Below are positions 49,601 to 58,525 of a stretch of 64,000 nt of DNA, piece after piece; position 1 is the stretch's first letter; each line of letters starts with the position of its first letter. The translations under genes were made by a program, and so were the position numbers. The notes under the pieces are model-generated. The model saw nothing but the letters and a program-made list of their open reading frames with translations. It had not been told where the DNA came from and did no database searches. Origin of the DNA: Lonsdalea populi (GTDB taxonomy: Bacteria; Pseudomonadota; Gammaproteobacteria; Enterobacterales; Enterobacteriaceae); NCBI RefSeq assembly GCF_015999465.1, contig NZ_CP065534.1, positions 1,798,001-1,862,000 of the forward strand, written 5' to 3'.

Positions 49601-51637
49601 GTCGCGATCCAGCGCCAGATCGACAATCTCGCCCGTTAGTCCGTCCTTGGGCAACGCCGTGGCAGGCGCCGATTCCCGGTTTGTGCCGGGACGGACCTGA
49701 TGCAGCTGGATTTCGCCCGCTGAATTGGCGGAGATAAACCGATTAACGTTCACCACGGTTAGCGCGACCGCACCACGCTCCTTTTCCAGTCCCGGCAGCG
49801 CATCGCCGGCCTTTGGCGTATTGCGCGCGTGGCTGAGAGCAAATACATTGCTGTCGCCATGAACGACGCTGTCCGCCTTCTGATTGATTGAGAGCGCTTT
49901 GACCTGACCGTCATGCAGGACGTAGGGCTGATTATCCAAACCACGTTTGAGCTGACTGGCGGAAATCGAGGTCGGCGTCCAGCTACGGGTGGTGCTGTCC
50001 ACGTAATGCACTTTGCCTTCATGCAGCGCCATCACGCCGAGGCGTCCCATATCCATGACGGACGACGAGGGCGGCGCAACGTGAAGCAGCCCCATTTTGT
50101 GGTCCACCACCAGCGAATCGCTGAGATTCCACCCCGGCTTGAAGCCGCCGCCTTCCTGCGCTGGGGCGGCAAGATGCTTATGCCCGTGCGCATCTTTGAC
50201 CAGCGCGAGCAGACTGCCTTCGCCGTTGCTGACAAAGCCCTCCGTGTGATGACCTTTTCCCAGAGAGCCCTCCAGATCCGGGCTGTGCAAGGGGGTTAAA
50301 TCGACCCGCCGCCCTCCATCCTGAGGCAACGTTCCGACAAAAACTTGCCCCTCGTGATCGGCCACCAATAGCTGTTGCCGATCAAGCCCTACGGCTTTGG
50401 CATCCACCTGTTCGCTGCCGCGTTCCAACGCGCTCGCGCCGTTCAAAGCCAGTTGCAGCGTGCGGTGCTCGGCCTTGGGGGCGTTCAATGCCGGCAACAA
50501 ATGAAGCGTGCTCGCCCCACGGTCTGGCGTCGTCAAGACCACCGTCTGTCCGTCAAGGTTGGAGGAGAATGAAGAAATATTGTCGGCAAAGGCCGCCGAT
50601 TCTACGCCGGTCGACAGGTTGCTCAGCGTGTGACTTTCCTTCACCGCATAAAGTCCGCCGTCCGCCTGACGGGACAGCTGCGCGTGCTTGCGATCGTCTT
50701 TCTGCTGCCAGACGCCATCGGGGCTCAGGCTGAACAGTTTGCCATCGTGCAGGCGCAGCGCCTCGTCATGATCGTCCAGAAAAATCCCGGAAAGTTGCGA
50801 CTGGAGTCCGCCGGGGGGATTCGGCAGCGACAGCGATCCGGCGTCTTTACCGTTGAGCTTGGCCTCGGTGCGCACCTGTGTTTCAGACACATGCAGGGAG
50901 TAGCCTGCCGCCCCTTTACTGTGCAGCAGCTCACTGTCTTTTCGCGAGGGTGCGCTGCTATGCAAACCGACCATACCGTGTTTGCCGTAATGAAGGCTAA
51001 ACACTCGCCCTATTTTATCCATCAACAGATGATGGGTGCCGTTCGGGTTCTTGTGGTGCGCCACAAACGGCAGATCGTGTTTACCAATCGTTTGTGAGAG
51101 CACCGTTTTCAGCGGGGCTGGTACATCGTCGCCCATGATGACCTTACCTTTTTTATCCAAAGAGAGCCCCAGACCTACCGCCGCAGGTGCCTGACTGGCG
51201 TTCGAGCTCGACGCCTCATCGAAATGAGAAACCGCGCTATGCATGCTTGCCGTTCGGGATGAGCCGGCGCTGGATCCCCCCTCGCGCGACGGAGAACGCT
51301 GCAACAGATCTCGTAGCGTGGTGACGGTTTTGACCGGTGGTCCAGCCGCCGGATCGGTTCCGGGCGTGTGCTGCATCGCACGGTCGATGGCGTCTCTCAT
51401 GTCGCGGAGATTGGGAGAGCGCCCGACCTGCGATCCCATCGCCTCAGGGTGTTTCGCGGGCTGGCTGACGCGAGGCGTTGACGCCAGCCGCATTCCCTCC
51501 TGCGCCAACGAGCCGGCCGCTTTCTGTCCGGCGACGGAGGTATGTCCCTGGGACACCGCCCGGCCTTCGCCGGATACGGTCGGCATAGGGACTTCTGCCA
51601 CCGTCTTATGATCAATGTTTCTGATATTGCCCAACAT
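46604..51637 (-). CDS. dspE: AvrE-family type III effector DspE (DspA/E)
   Basis: A 1677-residue effector, the largest gene in the window. The N-terminal 150 residues are Ser/Gly/Pro-rich and disordered, as expected for the secretion and chaperone-binding signal. Residues about 200-780 contain many short repeats of the type D-x-x-x-L-x-A-L/F with W/G turns, matching the beta-propeller part of AvrE proteins. The rest includes the helical and beta-rich channel region, with repeated IVDLALDRDS-like and WKEH patterns in the middle. AvrE-family proteins are injected into plant cells and promote water soaking and disease. A hrp box lies 45 bp upstream, and dspF follows. Length is close to known Pectobacterium DspE and shorter than the 1838 residues of Erwinia amylovora. 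Confidence 0.96.
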   Translation of the reverse strand: MLGNIRNIDHKTVAEVPMPTVSGEGRAVSQGHTSVAGQKAAGSLAQEGMRLASTPRVSQPAKHPEAMGSQVGRSPNLRDMRDAIDRAMQHTPGTDPAAGPPVKTVTTLRDLLQRSPSREGGSSAGSSRTASMHSAVSHFDEASSSNASQAPAAVGLGLSLDKKGKVIMGDDVPAPLKTVLSQTIGKHDLPFVAHHKNPNGTHHLLMDKIGRVFSLHYGKHGMVGLHSSAPSRKDSELLHSKGAAGYSLHVSETQVRTEAKLNGKDAGSLSLPNPPGGLQSQLSGIFLDDHDEALRLHDGKLFSLSPDGVWQQKDDRKHAQLSRQADGGLYAVKESHTLSNLSTGVESAAFADNISSFSSNLDGQTVVLTTPDRGASTLHLLPALNAPKAEHRTLQLALNGASALERGSEQVDAKAVGLDRQQLLVADHEGQVFVGTLPQDGGRRVDLTPLHSPDLEGSLGKGHHTEGFVSNGEGSLLALVKDAHGHKHLAAPAQEGGGFKPGWNLSDSLVVDHKMGLLHVAPPSSSVMDMGRLGVMALHEGKVHYVDSTTRSWTPTSISASQLKRGLDNQPYVLHDGQVKALSINQKADSVVHGDSNVFALSHARNTPKAGDALPGLEKERGAVALTVVNVNRFISANSAGEIQLHQVRPGTNRESAPATALPKDGLTGEIVDLALDRDSNLFALNKEGALFTLPRESWQGDHAGAAGARWQPVETPGGGKIERLDTTLEHDLLVHQNDRQQRLTQGGWKEHQPNTAITSTQPRAAETVYERLSGNVKAIAIPGTGLTAKLDTQVLGQMAQENKKTNSSFVDRMRANVIKLPAELGKSVGDGIQHHFKGRAGLHPLYSAHSSVFKRLEVLNTQHQRSPQINSVDLKTKLSQLDLGDAGKPMMEALHLFHQDLERSSGNAARLLGKHQGLINAQGEINHQFTPSALKSAIQGMNSHRSGKNLSEALMTATLAHPSSTDSKATALLKQFIMKRVDMSYQSDKVLQGAHRDVHDAMALTKSRLTLDTLTIGDLHGIVDKLAGFSGASPTRAELQPMQDALALLRDHQYGHNEVKRATDMGFTSFSSLEADYDAVKTFTRAFKDERHAVSVTSRTSLQADDQGQLAQKMKDTVLSLNAGESISFNRNYNAGVSSVYVMPTQLAKVTINHIPSPLIASGGVTGERGYSLSFSRGDNGIDVSFGRTGGLSAKAGAIVGHEPKATKENLILDGDHTLTFDLRMGVSGSATIGSTRQNGLSFTLSEKELPSFIDELTRGEINPLELVKKGTEHQVKQGLSVKFDVDGAFTLDGRAAVNMTDNDNKTFSTTTRASLGVSGGVNVLSASHEHSTIRGDLNEKNTTSNNRVRFFNQASAGANAALWAGMATTQPGKGTLPAGFGTGVSATLSVDTKTSHSIALKIKVAEPLQKSDIEELTASLEKDFGDVETQQLLGGVKKLDDIDEQLAIMNRHFDAKTPQSDGQYSAIQSLDKAVRQQSAARQQAVTLSSVSHSASYANLSKLDSNGVLHALRKLVSDNLPPTNAERIHAFMNDDPTLKAVITHLQARPNVSASVNLEPKDAMKALVEKGIQNNSLSKKNIVDLFKDSNNLRIGSISFTETVKKKEGFTFPTPIIGASSSVDVSMSKSLGEIHFSYGQNQNTPRHFSLAGEIARANPTLAQALNSLHQEGITLAKH

Positions 51638-51681
51638 AGTCGTCTCCCGGAGAGGTTCTTGGATAAAAGGTGATTGCCGAA

Positions 51682-51710
51682 TAAGTGGTTAGGAGATCGC
51701 ATTCAGTTCC
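51682..51710 (-). promoter_or_regulatory. hrp box (HrpL promoter) of dspEF
   Basis: On the minus strand the sequence reads GGAACT-N16-CCACTTA. It matches the ECF sigma factor HrpL consensus GGAACC-N15/16-CCACNNA except for the last base of the first block. It ends 45 bp before the dspE start codon. Confidence 0.85.
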
Positions 51711-51755
51711 GCAGAAAAAGAAAACGAGGGATGAATGCCATGGGCTTGGGTTTAG

Positions 51756-51783
51756 GGAACTGGGCGAACGTTTGAGCCACCCA
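51756..51783 (+). promoter_or_regulatory. hrp box (HrpL promoter) of hrpW
   Basis: GGAACT-N15-CCACCCA matches the HrpL consensus except for the same last base of the first block as in the dspE box. It lies 77 bp before the hrpW start codon. The two boxes are back to back, 45 bp apart, in the 222-bp divergent gap. Confidence 0.88.
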
Positions 51784-51859
51784 TAAAAAAAGCGAACCGC
51801 CTGTTCAGAATTCGCTACGGCCTGTTTTTCACTCAACGACATCCTACAAGGCACACGCT

Positions 51860-53239
51860 ATGTCAGACCTGAACATTACGCTTACTCTGCCCAGCCCCGG
51901 CATGAATCACGCCAATCTGGACAGCATCACTCCTCAGAACCTCTCAACGGAACGGCAGGACACCGACAGCAACGCGACACAATATCAAACGGCATTAGAG
52001 AGCATGGCCAAGCTGCTGGCGGCACTATTGCTGACCCTGCAAGCCGGAAGCCAGACGCCGTCAGAAGGCGCAGGCCGCTCAGATAACAACGGCACCGCCT
52101 CAGGGGGCATTGGCGGTCAGGATAGTCAGAACCAGCAAAACCGGCTGGAGACGCTTGGCAAGCTGCTGGATACGCTGATGCCGCAGAGCGGGCAAAGCAC
52201 ACCAGAGTACGGAGCGTCCGCTGCGCATCCACAGGATCTGAGCCGCGACACATTGCAGAACGCCGGAAGCAACGCGCTGGCAGGCAGCCTGTTGCCGACG
52301 CTGGACGGCGGAGGCCAGCTTGGCACCGACAAACTGTCTCAAACGCTGCTACAGCTGATTGCCATACTGATGGACCACCAGAAGAGTCAGTTCGGCCAGC
52401 CGCAGGACGGAGACGTCGGTAACGGCGGCGCATCAGCCGTCCCCGGCTCGCTGCCGCTCAATAGCGCATCGGGTTCCCCTTCAGCGGCGCTTCAAACCGT
52501 AGAGACAGCGCCTGCGGCACGGGGCGAAACATCACTGCCTGGCTCTGATGGCAACAGCCCATCATCAACCCGTCTTCCGAATCAGCCGGGGGCTGCGCCG
52601 TCTGCGATCGGTCAGAGCGGAGCCGTCAGTTTTCCAACGGCCGATAACGCCAGTGCGGTCATCGTGAACGAACCGATCAAAGTCGGCGCAGGAGAAACCT
52701 TCGACGGTCAGGGCAAGACCTACATCGCCGGGGCTGGACTGGGCAACGGCAGCCAGACGGAAGGACAGAAACCGCTGTTCGAAGTTGCGGACGGCGGCTC
52801 GGTCAAAAACGTGATTTTCGGCGATAATGCCGCGGATGGCATTCACCTGTACGGCGACGCCACGATTGATAATGTCCATTGGACCAATGTCGGCGAGGAT
52901 GCGTTAACCGTGAAGGACAATGCGGGCAGCCCTGCCAATGTGACGATCACCAACAGCAGCGCACAGGGCGCCTCCGACAAGGTCTTCCAATTGAATGCGG
53001 ACGCCAACTTCACAGTGGATAATTTTAAGGTTAAAGACTTTGGGACTTTCGTGCGGACTAACGGCGGTCAGCAAGGGAACTGGAATATCAACCTCAGCCA
53101 GGTGGATGCGGAAAACGGCAAGTTCGCGTTTGTGAAAAGCGACAGTGAAGGGCTGAATGTCACCGCCCAAAATAACAGCCTGACCAACGTCAACCATCCG
53201 TTCAAAGTGCCGAGCTCGGCCGCACTCCAGGTGAGCTAA
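51860..53239 (+). CDS. hrpW: Harpin with class III pectate lyase domain, HrpW
   Basis: A 459-residue type III-secreted protein. The N-terminal half (about 1-255) is a Gly/Ser/Gln-rich, cysteine-free harpin-like region with amphipathic stretches such as LLAALLLTLQ and LLQLIAILMDHQ. The C-terminal part (about 265-459) is a PL3-type parallel beta-helix: ETFDGQGKTYI, VKNVIFGDNAADGIHL, DNVHWTNVGEDALTVK and GASDKVFQLNADANFTVDNF. HrpW proteins bind pectate and elicit plant responses, while enzymatic activity has usually been hard to detect. A hrp box precedes it. The next small gene begins one base after its stop. Confidence 0.95.
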   Translation: MSDLNITLTLPSPGMNHANLDSITPQNLSTERQDTDSNATQYQTALESMAKLLAALLLTLQAGSQTPSEGAGRSDNNGTASGGIGGQDSQNQQNRLETLGKLLDTLMPQSGQSTPEYGASAAHPQDLSRDTLQNAGSNALAGSLLPTLDGGGQLGTDKLSQTLLQLIAILMDHQKSQFGQPQDGDVGNGGASAVPGSLPLNSASGSPSAALQTVETAPAARGETSLPGSDGNSPSSTRLPNQPGAAPSAIGQSGAVSFPTADNASAVIVNEPIKVGAGETFDGQGKTYIAGAGLGNGSQTEGQKPLFEVADGGSVKNVIFGDNAADGIHLYGDATIDNVHWTNVGEDALTVKDNAGSPANVTITNSSAQGASDKVFQLNADANFTVDNFKVKDFGTFVRTNGGQQGNWNINLSQVDAENGKFAFVKSDSEGLNVTAQNNSLTNVNHPFKVPSSAALQVS

Positions 53240-53240
53240 G

Positions 53241-53585
53241 ATGGATGAGAAAACCCCTTCTTTTCCCCGTGATTCTTCCGCCCGTTGGCGTGACCACGTC
53301 ACGCCGGGCGCTTATCTGTCTCCTGCCGAACGACGCGCATTCGAAAAGGCGATCCATTACGTGTCGGCACGCATTGATCAGGTACTCAGTCACAAGGATA
53401 AACCACGGACGGGAATATTTGATTTCGACGCATTCGTGGATTCACTGGAAGCAGACTTTCTGCGTAGTACGGGGGATTGTCTGACGTCGGGCTTGAATCG
53501 CGATATCGGGCAAACAGCATTCAGGATCATCCGAGGCATTGCCGACCATCTGATCGCCCTTCAGGCTCAGCGTCACGCGGATTAA
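53241..53585 (+). CDS. Small hypothetical protein cotranscribed with hrpW
   Basis: A 114-residue protein of no recognised family. It starts one base after the hrpW stop (TAAGATG), so it is almost certainly translated from the same HrpL-dependent message. The sequence is mixed charged and helical, with segments LSPAERRAFEKAIHYVSARIDQVL and TAFRIIRGIADHLIALQAQ, no signal peptide and one cysteine. Candidate roles are an accessory or chaperone-like partner of HrpW or a small effector; nothing in the sequence decides between them. Base composition resembles its neighbours. Confidence 0.7.
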   Translation: MDEKTPSFPRDSSARWRDHVTPGAYLSPAERRAFEKAIHYVSARIDQVLSHKDKPRTGIFDFDAFVDSLEADFLRSTGDCLTSGLNRDIGQTAFRIIRGIADHLIALQAQRHAD

Positions 53586-53666
53586 CGTCGCTGCCCGAAG
53601 CCTAACTTACGCTATGACGGCATCGGGTATCGCTTCGGTAATGCACGGGATAATGCGATCGTTCGA

Positions 53667-53703
53667 CAAAAAAACGAGGCCGTCAAAAACGGCCTCGTCA
53701 TCA
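53667..53703. terminator. Bidirectional terminator hrpW-orf / topA
   Basis: ACGAGGCCGT (53674-53683) and ACGGCCTCGT (53689-53698) pair perfectly over 10 bp with a 5-nt loop. On the minus strand a T7 run follows (complement of AAAAAAA at 53668-53674), so it strongly terminates topA. It also faces the hrpW transcript. Confidence 0.88.
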
Positions 53704-53754
53704 TCCTCTTGCCTGTCTGACGGAACGGCTCAACGCACACCGTCGCGGTAAAAA

Positions 53755-56352
53755 TTATTTCTTGGTTTCAACCCATTGACCCTCCACATAGAATGCGGAC
53801 CAGCCGGTCGTCTTACCGTCTTTTTCCGACGAGACGTACTGCTGTTTGGTTTTACGGCTGTAGCGCACCATGGTTTTATTGCCCGCACCGTCGTTGACGG
53901 GCGCATCGGCCAGATAGCGCAGTTTTTCCGGCAACCGATCCTTGAACCGCTGTAGTTCTTCCACCAGCGGCGCGCGCGTTTCACGCGATTTCGGGAACGT
54001 ATTGGCGGCCAGGAACACGCCTGCTGCGCCGTCTCGCAGTACAAAGTAAGCGTCGGACTTCTCGCAAGGCAGTTCAGGCAACGGCACCGGATCCTCTTTC
54101 GGCGGAGCGACTTCGCCGCTACGCAGGATCTTACGTGTGTTGGTACAGTCATCGTTAGTGCACGCCATATACTTACCAAAGCGCCCCATTTTCAGGTGCA
54201 TTTCTGCGCCGCACTTGTCGCACTCAACCACCGGACCGTCGTAGCCTTTCAGTCGGAACTCGCCCATTTCGATTTCATACCCTTCACAGGACGGGTTGTT
54301 ACCACACACGTGCAGCTTGCGCTGATTGTCGATCAGATAGCTGTCCATCGCCGTGCCGCATTTCGGGCAGCGACGACGCGCGCGCAGCGCATGGGCTTCC
54401 GCCTCATCCCCTTCAAGGATATTCAGCACCTCCTCTTCCGGGATCAGGTTGATCGTCGTTTTGCAGCGTTCTTTCGGCGTCAGCGCGTAGCCGGAGCAGC
54501 CCAGGAATACGCCGGTGCTGGCGGTGCGGATCCCCATTTTACGGCTACAGGTCGGGCAGTCGATGCTGGTCAGCACCATCTGATTCGGCTTCATACCGCC
54601 CGCATCCGGATCCAGCTCGGCGGTTTCCAGACGCTTGGTGAACTCATCGAAGAACTCGTCCAGCACACCTTTCCACTTCGCCTGATTGTTGGCGACCTGA
54701 TCGAGACTGCTTTCCATGCGTGCGGTAAAGTCGTAGCTCATCAGCTCGCGGAAGTTCTCTTCCAGACGGTCGGTGACGATTTCACCCATTTTCTCCGCGT
54801 AGAAGCGACGGTTTTCTACCCGAACGTAGCCACGGTCCTGAATCGTCGAAATGATGGAAGCATAGGTAGACGGACGTCCGATCCCGCGTTTTTCCAGCTC
54901 TTTCACCAGAGAGGCTTCGCTGTAACGCGCAGGCGGCTTGGTGAAGTGCTGACTCGGCAACAGTTTATCGAGCGTCAGGGCTTCGCCCACATCCACCGCA
55001 GGTAGAGAACGGTCTTCATCATTCTTGCGCAGTGCTGGCATCACTTTGGTCCAACCGTCGAAACGCAGCGTGCGGCCTTTAGCGCGCAGCTGGTAATCGC
55101 CAGCGCTGACCGTCAGCGTGGTGGAATCGTACTGCGCCGGCGTCATCTGACAGGCGACGAACTGACGCCAGATCAGCTGATACAGCCTCTGCGCATCCAG
55201 CTCCATATCTTTTAACTGTTCGGACTGCACATTGACGTCGGAAGGACGAATCGCTTCATGCGCTTCCTGAGAGTTCTCTTTGCTGCTGTAGTGGTTAGGC
55301 GCGTCCGGCAAGTAACGTTGACCAAATTCATCGCTGATAAAACCGCGTACCATGTCCAGCGCGTCCTGACTCAGGTTGGTGGAGTCGGTACGCATATAGG
55401 TAATGTGGCCCGCTTCGTACAGACGCTGCGCCATCATCATGGTCTTCTTCACGCCGAAGCTGAGGCGCGTACTCGCCGCCTGTTGCAGCGTGGAAGTGAT
55501 AAAAGGTGCGCTGGGTTTACTGCTGGTCGGTTTGTCTTCGCGATCGGTTACCACATAGCGGGCTTTCTCCAACAGAGAAACCGCCGCGTGGGTCTGGTTT
55601 TTGTTGACCGGTTTGAAAGGCTTGCCGTTGTGATGTGTGACCTGCATTTTCAATGCAATGTCGCTTGACGCCAACAGGTCCGCGTGCAGTTCCCAGTACT
55701 CTTCAGGAACGAACGCTTTGATTTCACGTTCGCGATCCACCACCAGGCGCACAGCGACGGACTGGACGCGTCCGGCGGACAGACCGCGAGCGATCTTTTT
55801 CCATAGTAACGGCGAGACCATGTAACCCACGACCCGGTCCATAAATCGACGGGCCTGCTGAGCGTTAACGCGGTCGATATTCAGTTCGCCTGGATTTTCG
55901 AACGCCTGCTGGATCGCGTTTTTGGTAATTTCGTTAAACACGACGCGGCTGAAGCGCGCTTCATCTCCACCAATGATTTCCCGCAGGTGCCATGCAATGG
56001 CCTCACCTTCGCGGTCAAGATCGGTTGCGAGATAGACGTGTTCAGCGTTCTCCGCCAACGTCTTCAGCTCGGCAACCACTTTCTCCTTGCCCGGTAGGAT
56101 CTCGTAATTTGCCGCCCAGTCATGATAAGGATCGACGCCCATACGATTGACCAACGCGGTCTTCTCGTCCTTCTTAGGCGCTTTTTTGGTTTTTCCCTGT
56201 GCAGAATCCGCGCTCTTTTTACTCGCAGAGCCGCTAGTCGGCAGGTCACGTACATGACCGACGCTGGATTTAACCACATAGTTATTGCCAAGATACTTAT
56301 TGATCGTTTTGGCTTTTGCCGGGGACTCAACTATGACGAGAGCTTTACCCAT
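53755..56352 (-). CDS. topA: DNA topoisomerase I
   Basis: An 865-residue type IA topoisomerase that relaxes negative supercoils, the same length as the E. coli enzyme. It has an N-terminal TOPRIM domain with [13 protein letters not shown] and [14 protein letters not shown], the active-site Tyr in [13 protein letters not shown] (equivalent to E. coli Tyr319), and three C-terminal zinc-binding C4 modules beginning [18 protein letters not shown] and CDKCGAEMH, then the C-terminal ribbon domains. Relative to E. coli there is an extra Ser/Lys-rich insert near residues 40-65. In E. coli cysB follows; here the hrpW/dspE locus does. Confidence 0.98.
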   Translation of the reverse strand: MGKALVIVESPAKAKTINKYLGNNYVVKSSVGHVRDLPTSGSASKKSADSAQGKTKKAPKKDEKTALVNRMGVDPYHDWAANYEILPGKEKVVAELKTLAENAEHVYLATDLDREGEAIAWHLREIIGGDEARFSRVVFNEITKNAIQQAFENPGELNIDRVNAQQARRFMDRVVGYMVSPLLWKKIARGLSAGRVQSVAVRLVVDREREIKAFVPEEYWELHADLLASSDIALKMQVTHHNGKPFKPVNKNQTHAAVSLLEKARYVVTDREDKPTSSKPSAPFITSTLQQAASTRLSFGVKKTMMMAQRLYEAGHITYMRTDSTNLSQDALDMVRGFISDEFGQRYLPDAPNHYSSKENSQEAHEAIRPSDVNVQSEQLKDMELDAQRLYQLIWRQFVACQMTPAQYDSTTLTVSAGDYQLRAKGRTLRFDGWTKVMPALRKNDEDRSLPAVDVGEALTLDKLLPSQHFTKPPARYSEASLVKELEKRGIGRPSTYASIISTIQDRGYVRVENRRFYAEKMGEIVTDRLEENFRELMSYDFTARMESSLDQVANNQAKWKGVLDEFFDEFTKRLETAELDPDAGGMKPNQMVLTSIDCPTCSRKMGIRTASTGVFLGCSGYALTPKERCKTTINLIPEEEVLNILEGDEAEAHALRARRRCPKCGTAMDSYLIDNQRKLHVCGNNPSCEGYEIEMGEFRLKGYDGPVVECDKCGAEMHLKMGRFGKYMACTNDDCTNTRKILRSGEVAPPKEDPVPLPELPCEKSDAYFVLRDGAAGVFLAANTFPKSRETRAPLVEELQRFKDRLPEKLRYLADAPVNDGAGNKTMVRYSRKTKQQYVSSEKDGKTTGWSAFYVEGQWVETKK

Positions 56353-56785
56353 AATTTATTGTTACCTACTGAATTCTTTGAGAAAAGAAAAAATCTTTAC
56401 CAACACGGGATGATAACCGTCATCACCCCAGCTCAATTCGCTTTCGGCTGCGAGGAACATCGTTCTGTTCTTGTCTTCACGGGCTCGCAGGCACCACTGA
56501 TCCGTCGCAACTCTATGATCCCGTGGGAATAGTCGTTTACCGCATTGTAACCATAGTTAACGGTTATCATCCACGGCGTAAATAAATTATTCTGCTTGAC
56601 TATGGAAAATCCCACACTCTACCTGATAAATGCGACCACGCAACTTAATTAGCATGTAAAGGCGGTTTTCGCCACCGATCGCCCCGCGAGAACTTAAACG
56701 AGTAAGATAAAATCTGGCGATTTGCCGTGTAAAGGATCCAGGCAGTACAATGCCGCAGAATTTTACTCGCAGGAGCACAGGCGTT
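56353..56785. other. Divergent intergenic region topA / yciN
   Basis: A 433-bp A/T-rich gap carrying the topA and yciN promoters. No distinct operator or RNA gene was recognised. Confidence 0.5.
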
Positions 56786-57043
56786 ATGCACGCTAATAAA
56801 GAAAAGACCCCCATCGATCGCGCCACCTTGCTGGCGGAAGCCAACACCCTCATCAAAAATCACGACGACTATTTACAAGGTATTGAAGCCTCCGACGTCG
56901 AGCAAAAAAACGGCGTGCTGGTTTTTCGTGGCGACTACTTTCTAGACGACGAAGGGCTTCCTTCGCGCAAAACCACCGCCGTATTCAATATGTTCAAATA
57001 CCTGGCGCATGAGCTATCTGAGAAATACATCCTGAAGGACTGA
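56786..57043 (+). CDS. yciN: YciN family protein
   Basis: An 85-residue protein closely matching E. coli YciN (DUF2498) across its length: [32 protein letters not shown] and [19 protein letters not shown]. It is a small cytoplasmic protein of unknown function. The start is ATG 56786 with AGGAG ten bases upstream; an in-frame ATG at 56750 adds 12 unconserved residues. It lies beside topA and sohB as in E. coli. Confidence 0.93.
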   Translation: MHANKEKTPIDRATLLAEANTLIKNHDDYLQGIEASDVEQKNGVLVFRGDYFLDDEGLPSRKTTAVFNMFKYLAHELSEKYILKD

Positions 57044-57121
57044 GCATGTCGGCTGGCGGAGACACGGCGGCTGAATCAGCGCGGAAGCGCCGATAAGAGT
57101 AAAAACAGGAAGTTTGATTCG

Positions 57122-57152
57122 GTCGTAGCCCGCCGCTACGACGGGCTACGAC
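57122..57152. terminator. Strong hairpin between yciN and sohB
   Basis: GTCGTAGCCCG (57122-57132) and CGGGCTACGAC (57142-57152) form a perfect 11-bp stem with a 9-nt loop, 7 bases beyond the sohB stop codon. The loop repeats CTACGA. No T-run follows directly on either strand. It probably serves two convergent genes as a terminator or mRNA end stabiliser. Confidence 0.6.
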
Positions 57153-57159
57153 AGACAGG

Positions 57160-58206
57160 TTACAGGAGAGGATGTTGTCCTTTTTGCCACCAGCGCAGCA
57201 TCAAGCGCTCCAGTGTGGCACCCGCGCTGCCGGTAAAGCGATCCATCAGACGCTTGCGGCGCGTGTAGTGCACTGACAGGACGTTGTAGGAATTCATCTC
57301 AGCGATCAGCAAATCGTCGCTGGTGCCAATCGCGTCCACCAGTCCCAACGCTTTTGCCTGAGTACCGAACCAGTGTTCGCCCGTCGCCACCGCATTAATA
57401 TCCAGGCCAGGACGCATCTCACTGACGAACGACTTAAATAACTGATGCGTGATATCCAACTCTTCGCGGAATTTCTCACGTCCGGCATCCGTGTTTTCGC
57501 CAAACAGCGTCAGGGTACGTTTATATTCGCCTGCCGTATGAAGCTCGACATCAATATCGTTGTTTTTCAGCAACCGGTTAAAATTCGGCAGCTGCGCAAC
57601 CACGCCGATGGAACCGACGATGGCGAACGGCGCCGCCACAATGCGATCCGCCACGCAGGCCATCATATATCCCCCGCTGGCCGCGACTTTATCGACTGCC
57701 ACCGTCAGACGAATCCCCTTATCGCGCAAACGCCGCAACTGAGAGGCCGCCAGACCATAGCCATGCACCACGCCGCCGGGACTTTCGAGTCTTAACAGCA
57801 CTTCATCGTTCTTACGGGCCACGGCCATTACCGCAGAAATTTCCTCGCGCAGCGAACTGACTTCAGAGGCGTCCATACTTCCATTAAAGTCGAGTACATA
57901 CAGGCTAGGTTTGCCCTTGTCCTCATCGCCGCGCCGACTACGCTGCTTCTCCAATCGAGCCTTGGCCTTTTCCTCTTTCTTATGTTTTTTCTCCAGCGCC
58001 TTGCGTTCCGCGTCGCCCAGGGCGGCGCTCTCCATCTCCCGCTGCACGCCGCGATACTGCTCGCCGAGGTCGATGACCTGCAGCTCGCCGCCCCGCGGGC
58101 GTTTTCGCTGAGACAGCCCTAAGGTCAGCACCACCAGCGCGCCAATGGCGACCACCACGGTCAATGTTTTTGCCAGAAATAATCCATATAAAGCCACTAA
58201 TTCCAT
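57160..58206 (-). CDS. sohB: Inner membrane serine protease SohB
   Basis: A 348-residue member of the signal peptide peptidase A (S49) family. It has an N-terminal membrane helix (about 8-30), a charged coiled stretch rich in Lys/Arg/Glu (about 55-100), and the protease domain with VLDFNGSMDASE and the Ser nucleophile in KVAASGGYMMACVADRI, the substrate segment VGSIGVVAQ and a later Lys in the YKRTLTL region expected for the Ser-Lys dyad. In E. coli it is a high-copy suppressor of htrA (degP) temperature sensitivity. It is divergent from yciK. Confidence 0.95.
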   Translation of the reverse strand: MELVALYGLFLAKTLTVVVAIGALVVLTLGLSQRKRPRGGELQVIDLGEQYRGVQREMESAALGDAERKALEKKHKKEEKAKARLEKQRSRRGDEDKGKPSLYVLDFNGSMDASEVSSLREEISAVMAVARKNDEVLLRLESPGGVVHGYGLAASQLRRLRDKGIRLTVAVDKVAASGGYMMACVADRIVAAPFAIVGSIGVVAQLPNFNRLLKNNDIDVELHTAGEYKRTLTLFGENTDAGREKFREELDITHQLFKSFVSEMRPGLDINAVATGEHWFGTQAKALGLVDAIGTSDDLLIAEMNSYNVLSVHYTRRKRLMDRFTGSAGATLERLMLRWWQKGQHPLL

Positions 58207-58525
58207 GAATACCGCCTTTTATTCTGTGACTAGCAGGAAACTGACTCGGTCAGCGCTCCTGACTGGGTTGCCTAACATCAGTGTCATAACGTAGCTTATG
58301 CCCTGCGTTATGGCGATGCCTTAGCAATGAAATTCACATTTTTGCTGTTTTTTCCAACGCGCCTCCCGGAAATAGCGCCAGTCTGATTGAATATGCCTAT
58401 CGTTTCAGGCATAAACCCTCCATTTATAGTTGCAAAATCGATATCGGATTCCGGTCGCCGCGCGTGGCCGACAGCAATCCCCTTTCGTTCAGCGTCTGAG
58501 TTGACGATGGTAAGAGGACATTGAC
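58207..58525. other. Divergent intergenic region sohB / yciK
   Basis: A 319-bp gap with promoters for both neighbours presumed. No gene, RNA or clear operator was seen. Confidence 0.5.

Noticed and set aside
54196..55005. 269-codon open frame opposite topA
   Set aside because: Shadow of topA; no ribosome binding site and a biased composition.
57122..57152. Perfect hairpin considered as a REP/BIME-type repeat
   Set aside because: Only one copy was noticed in the window and it sits exactly between convergent genes, so a terminator or 3'-end element is more likely.
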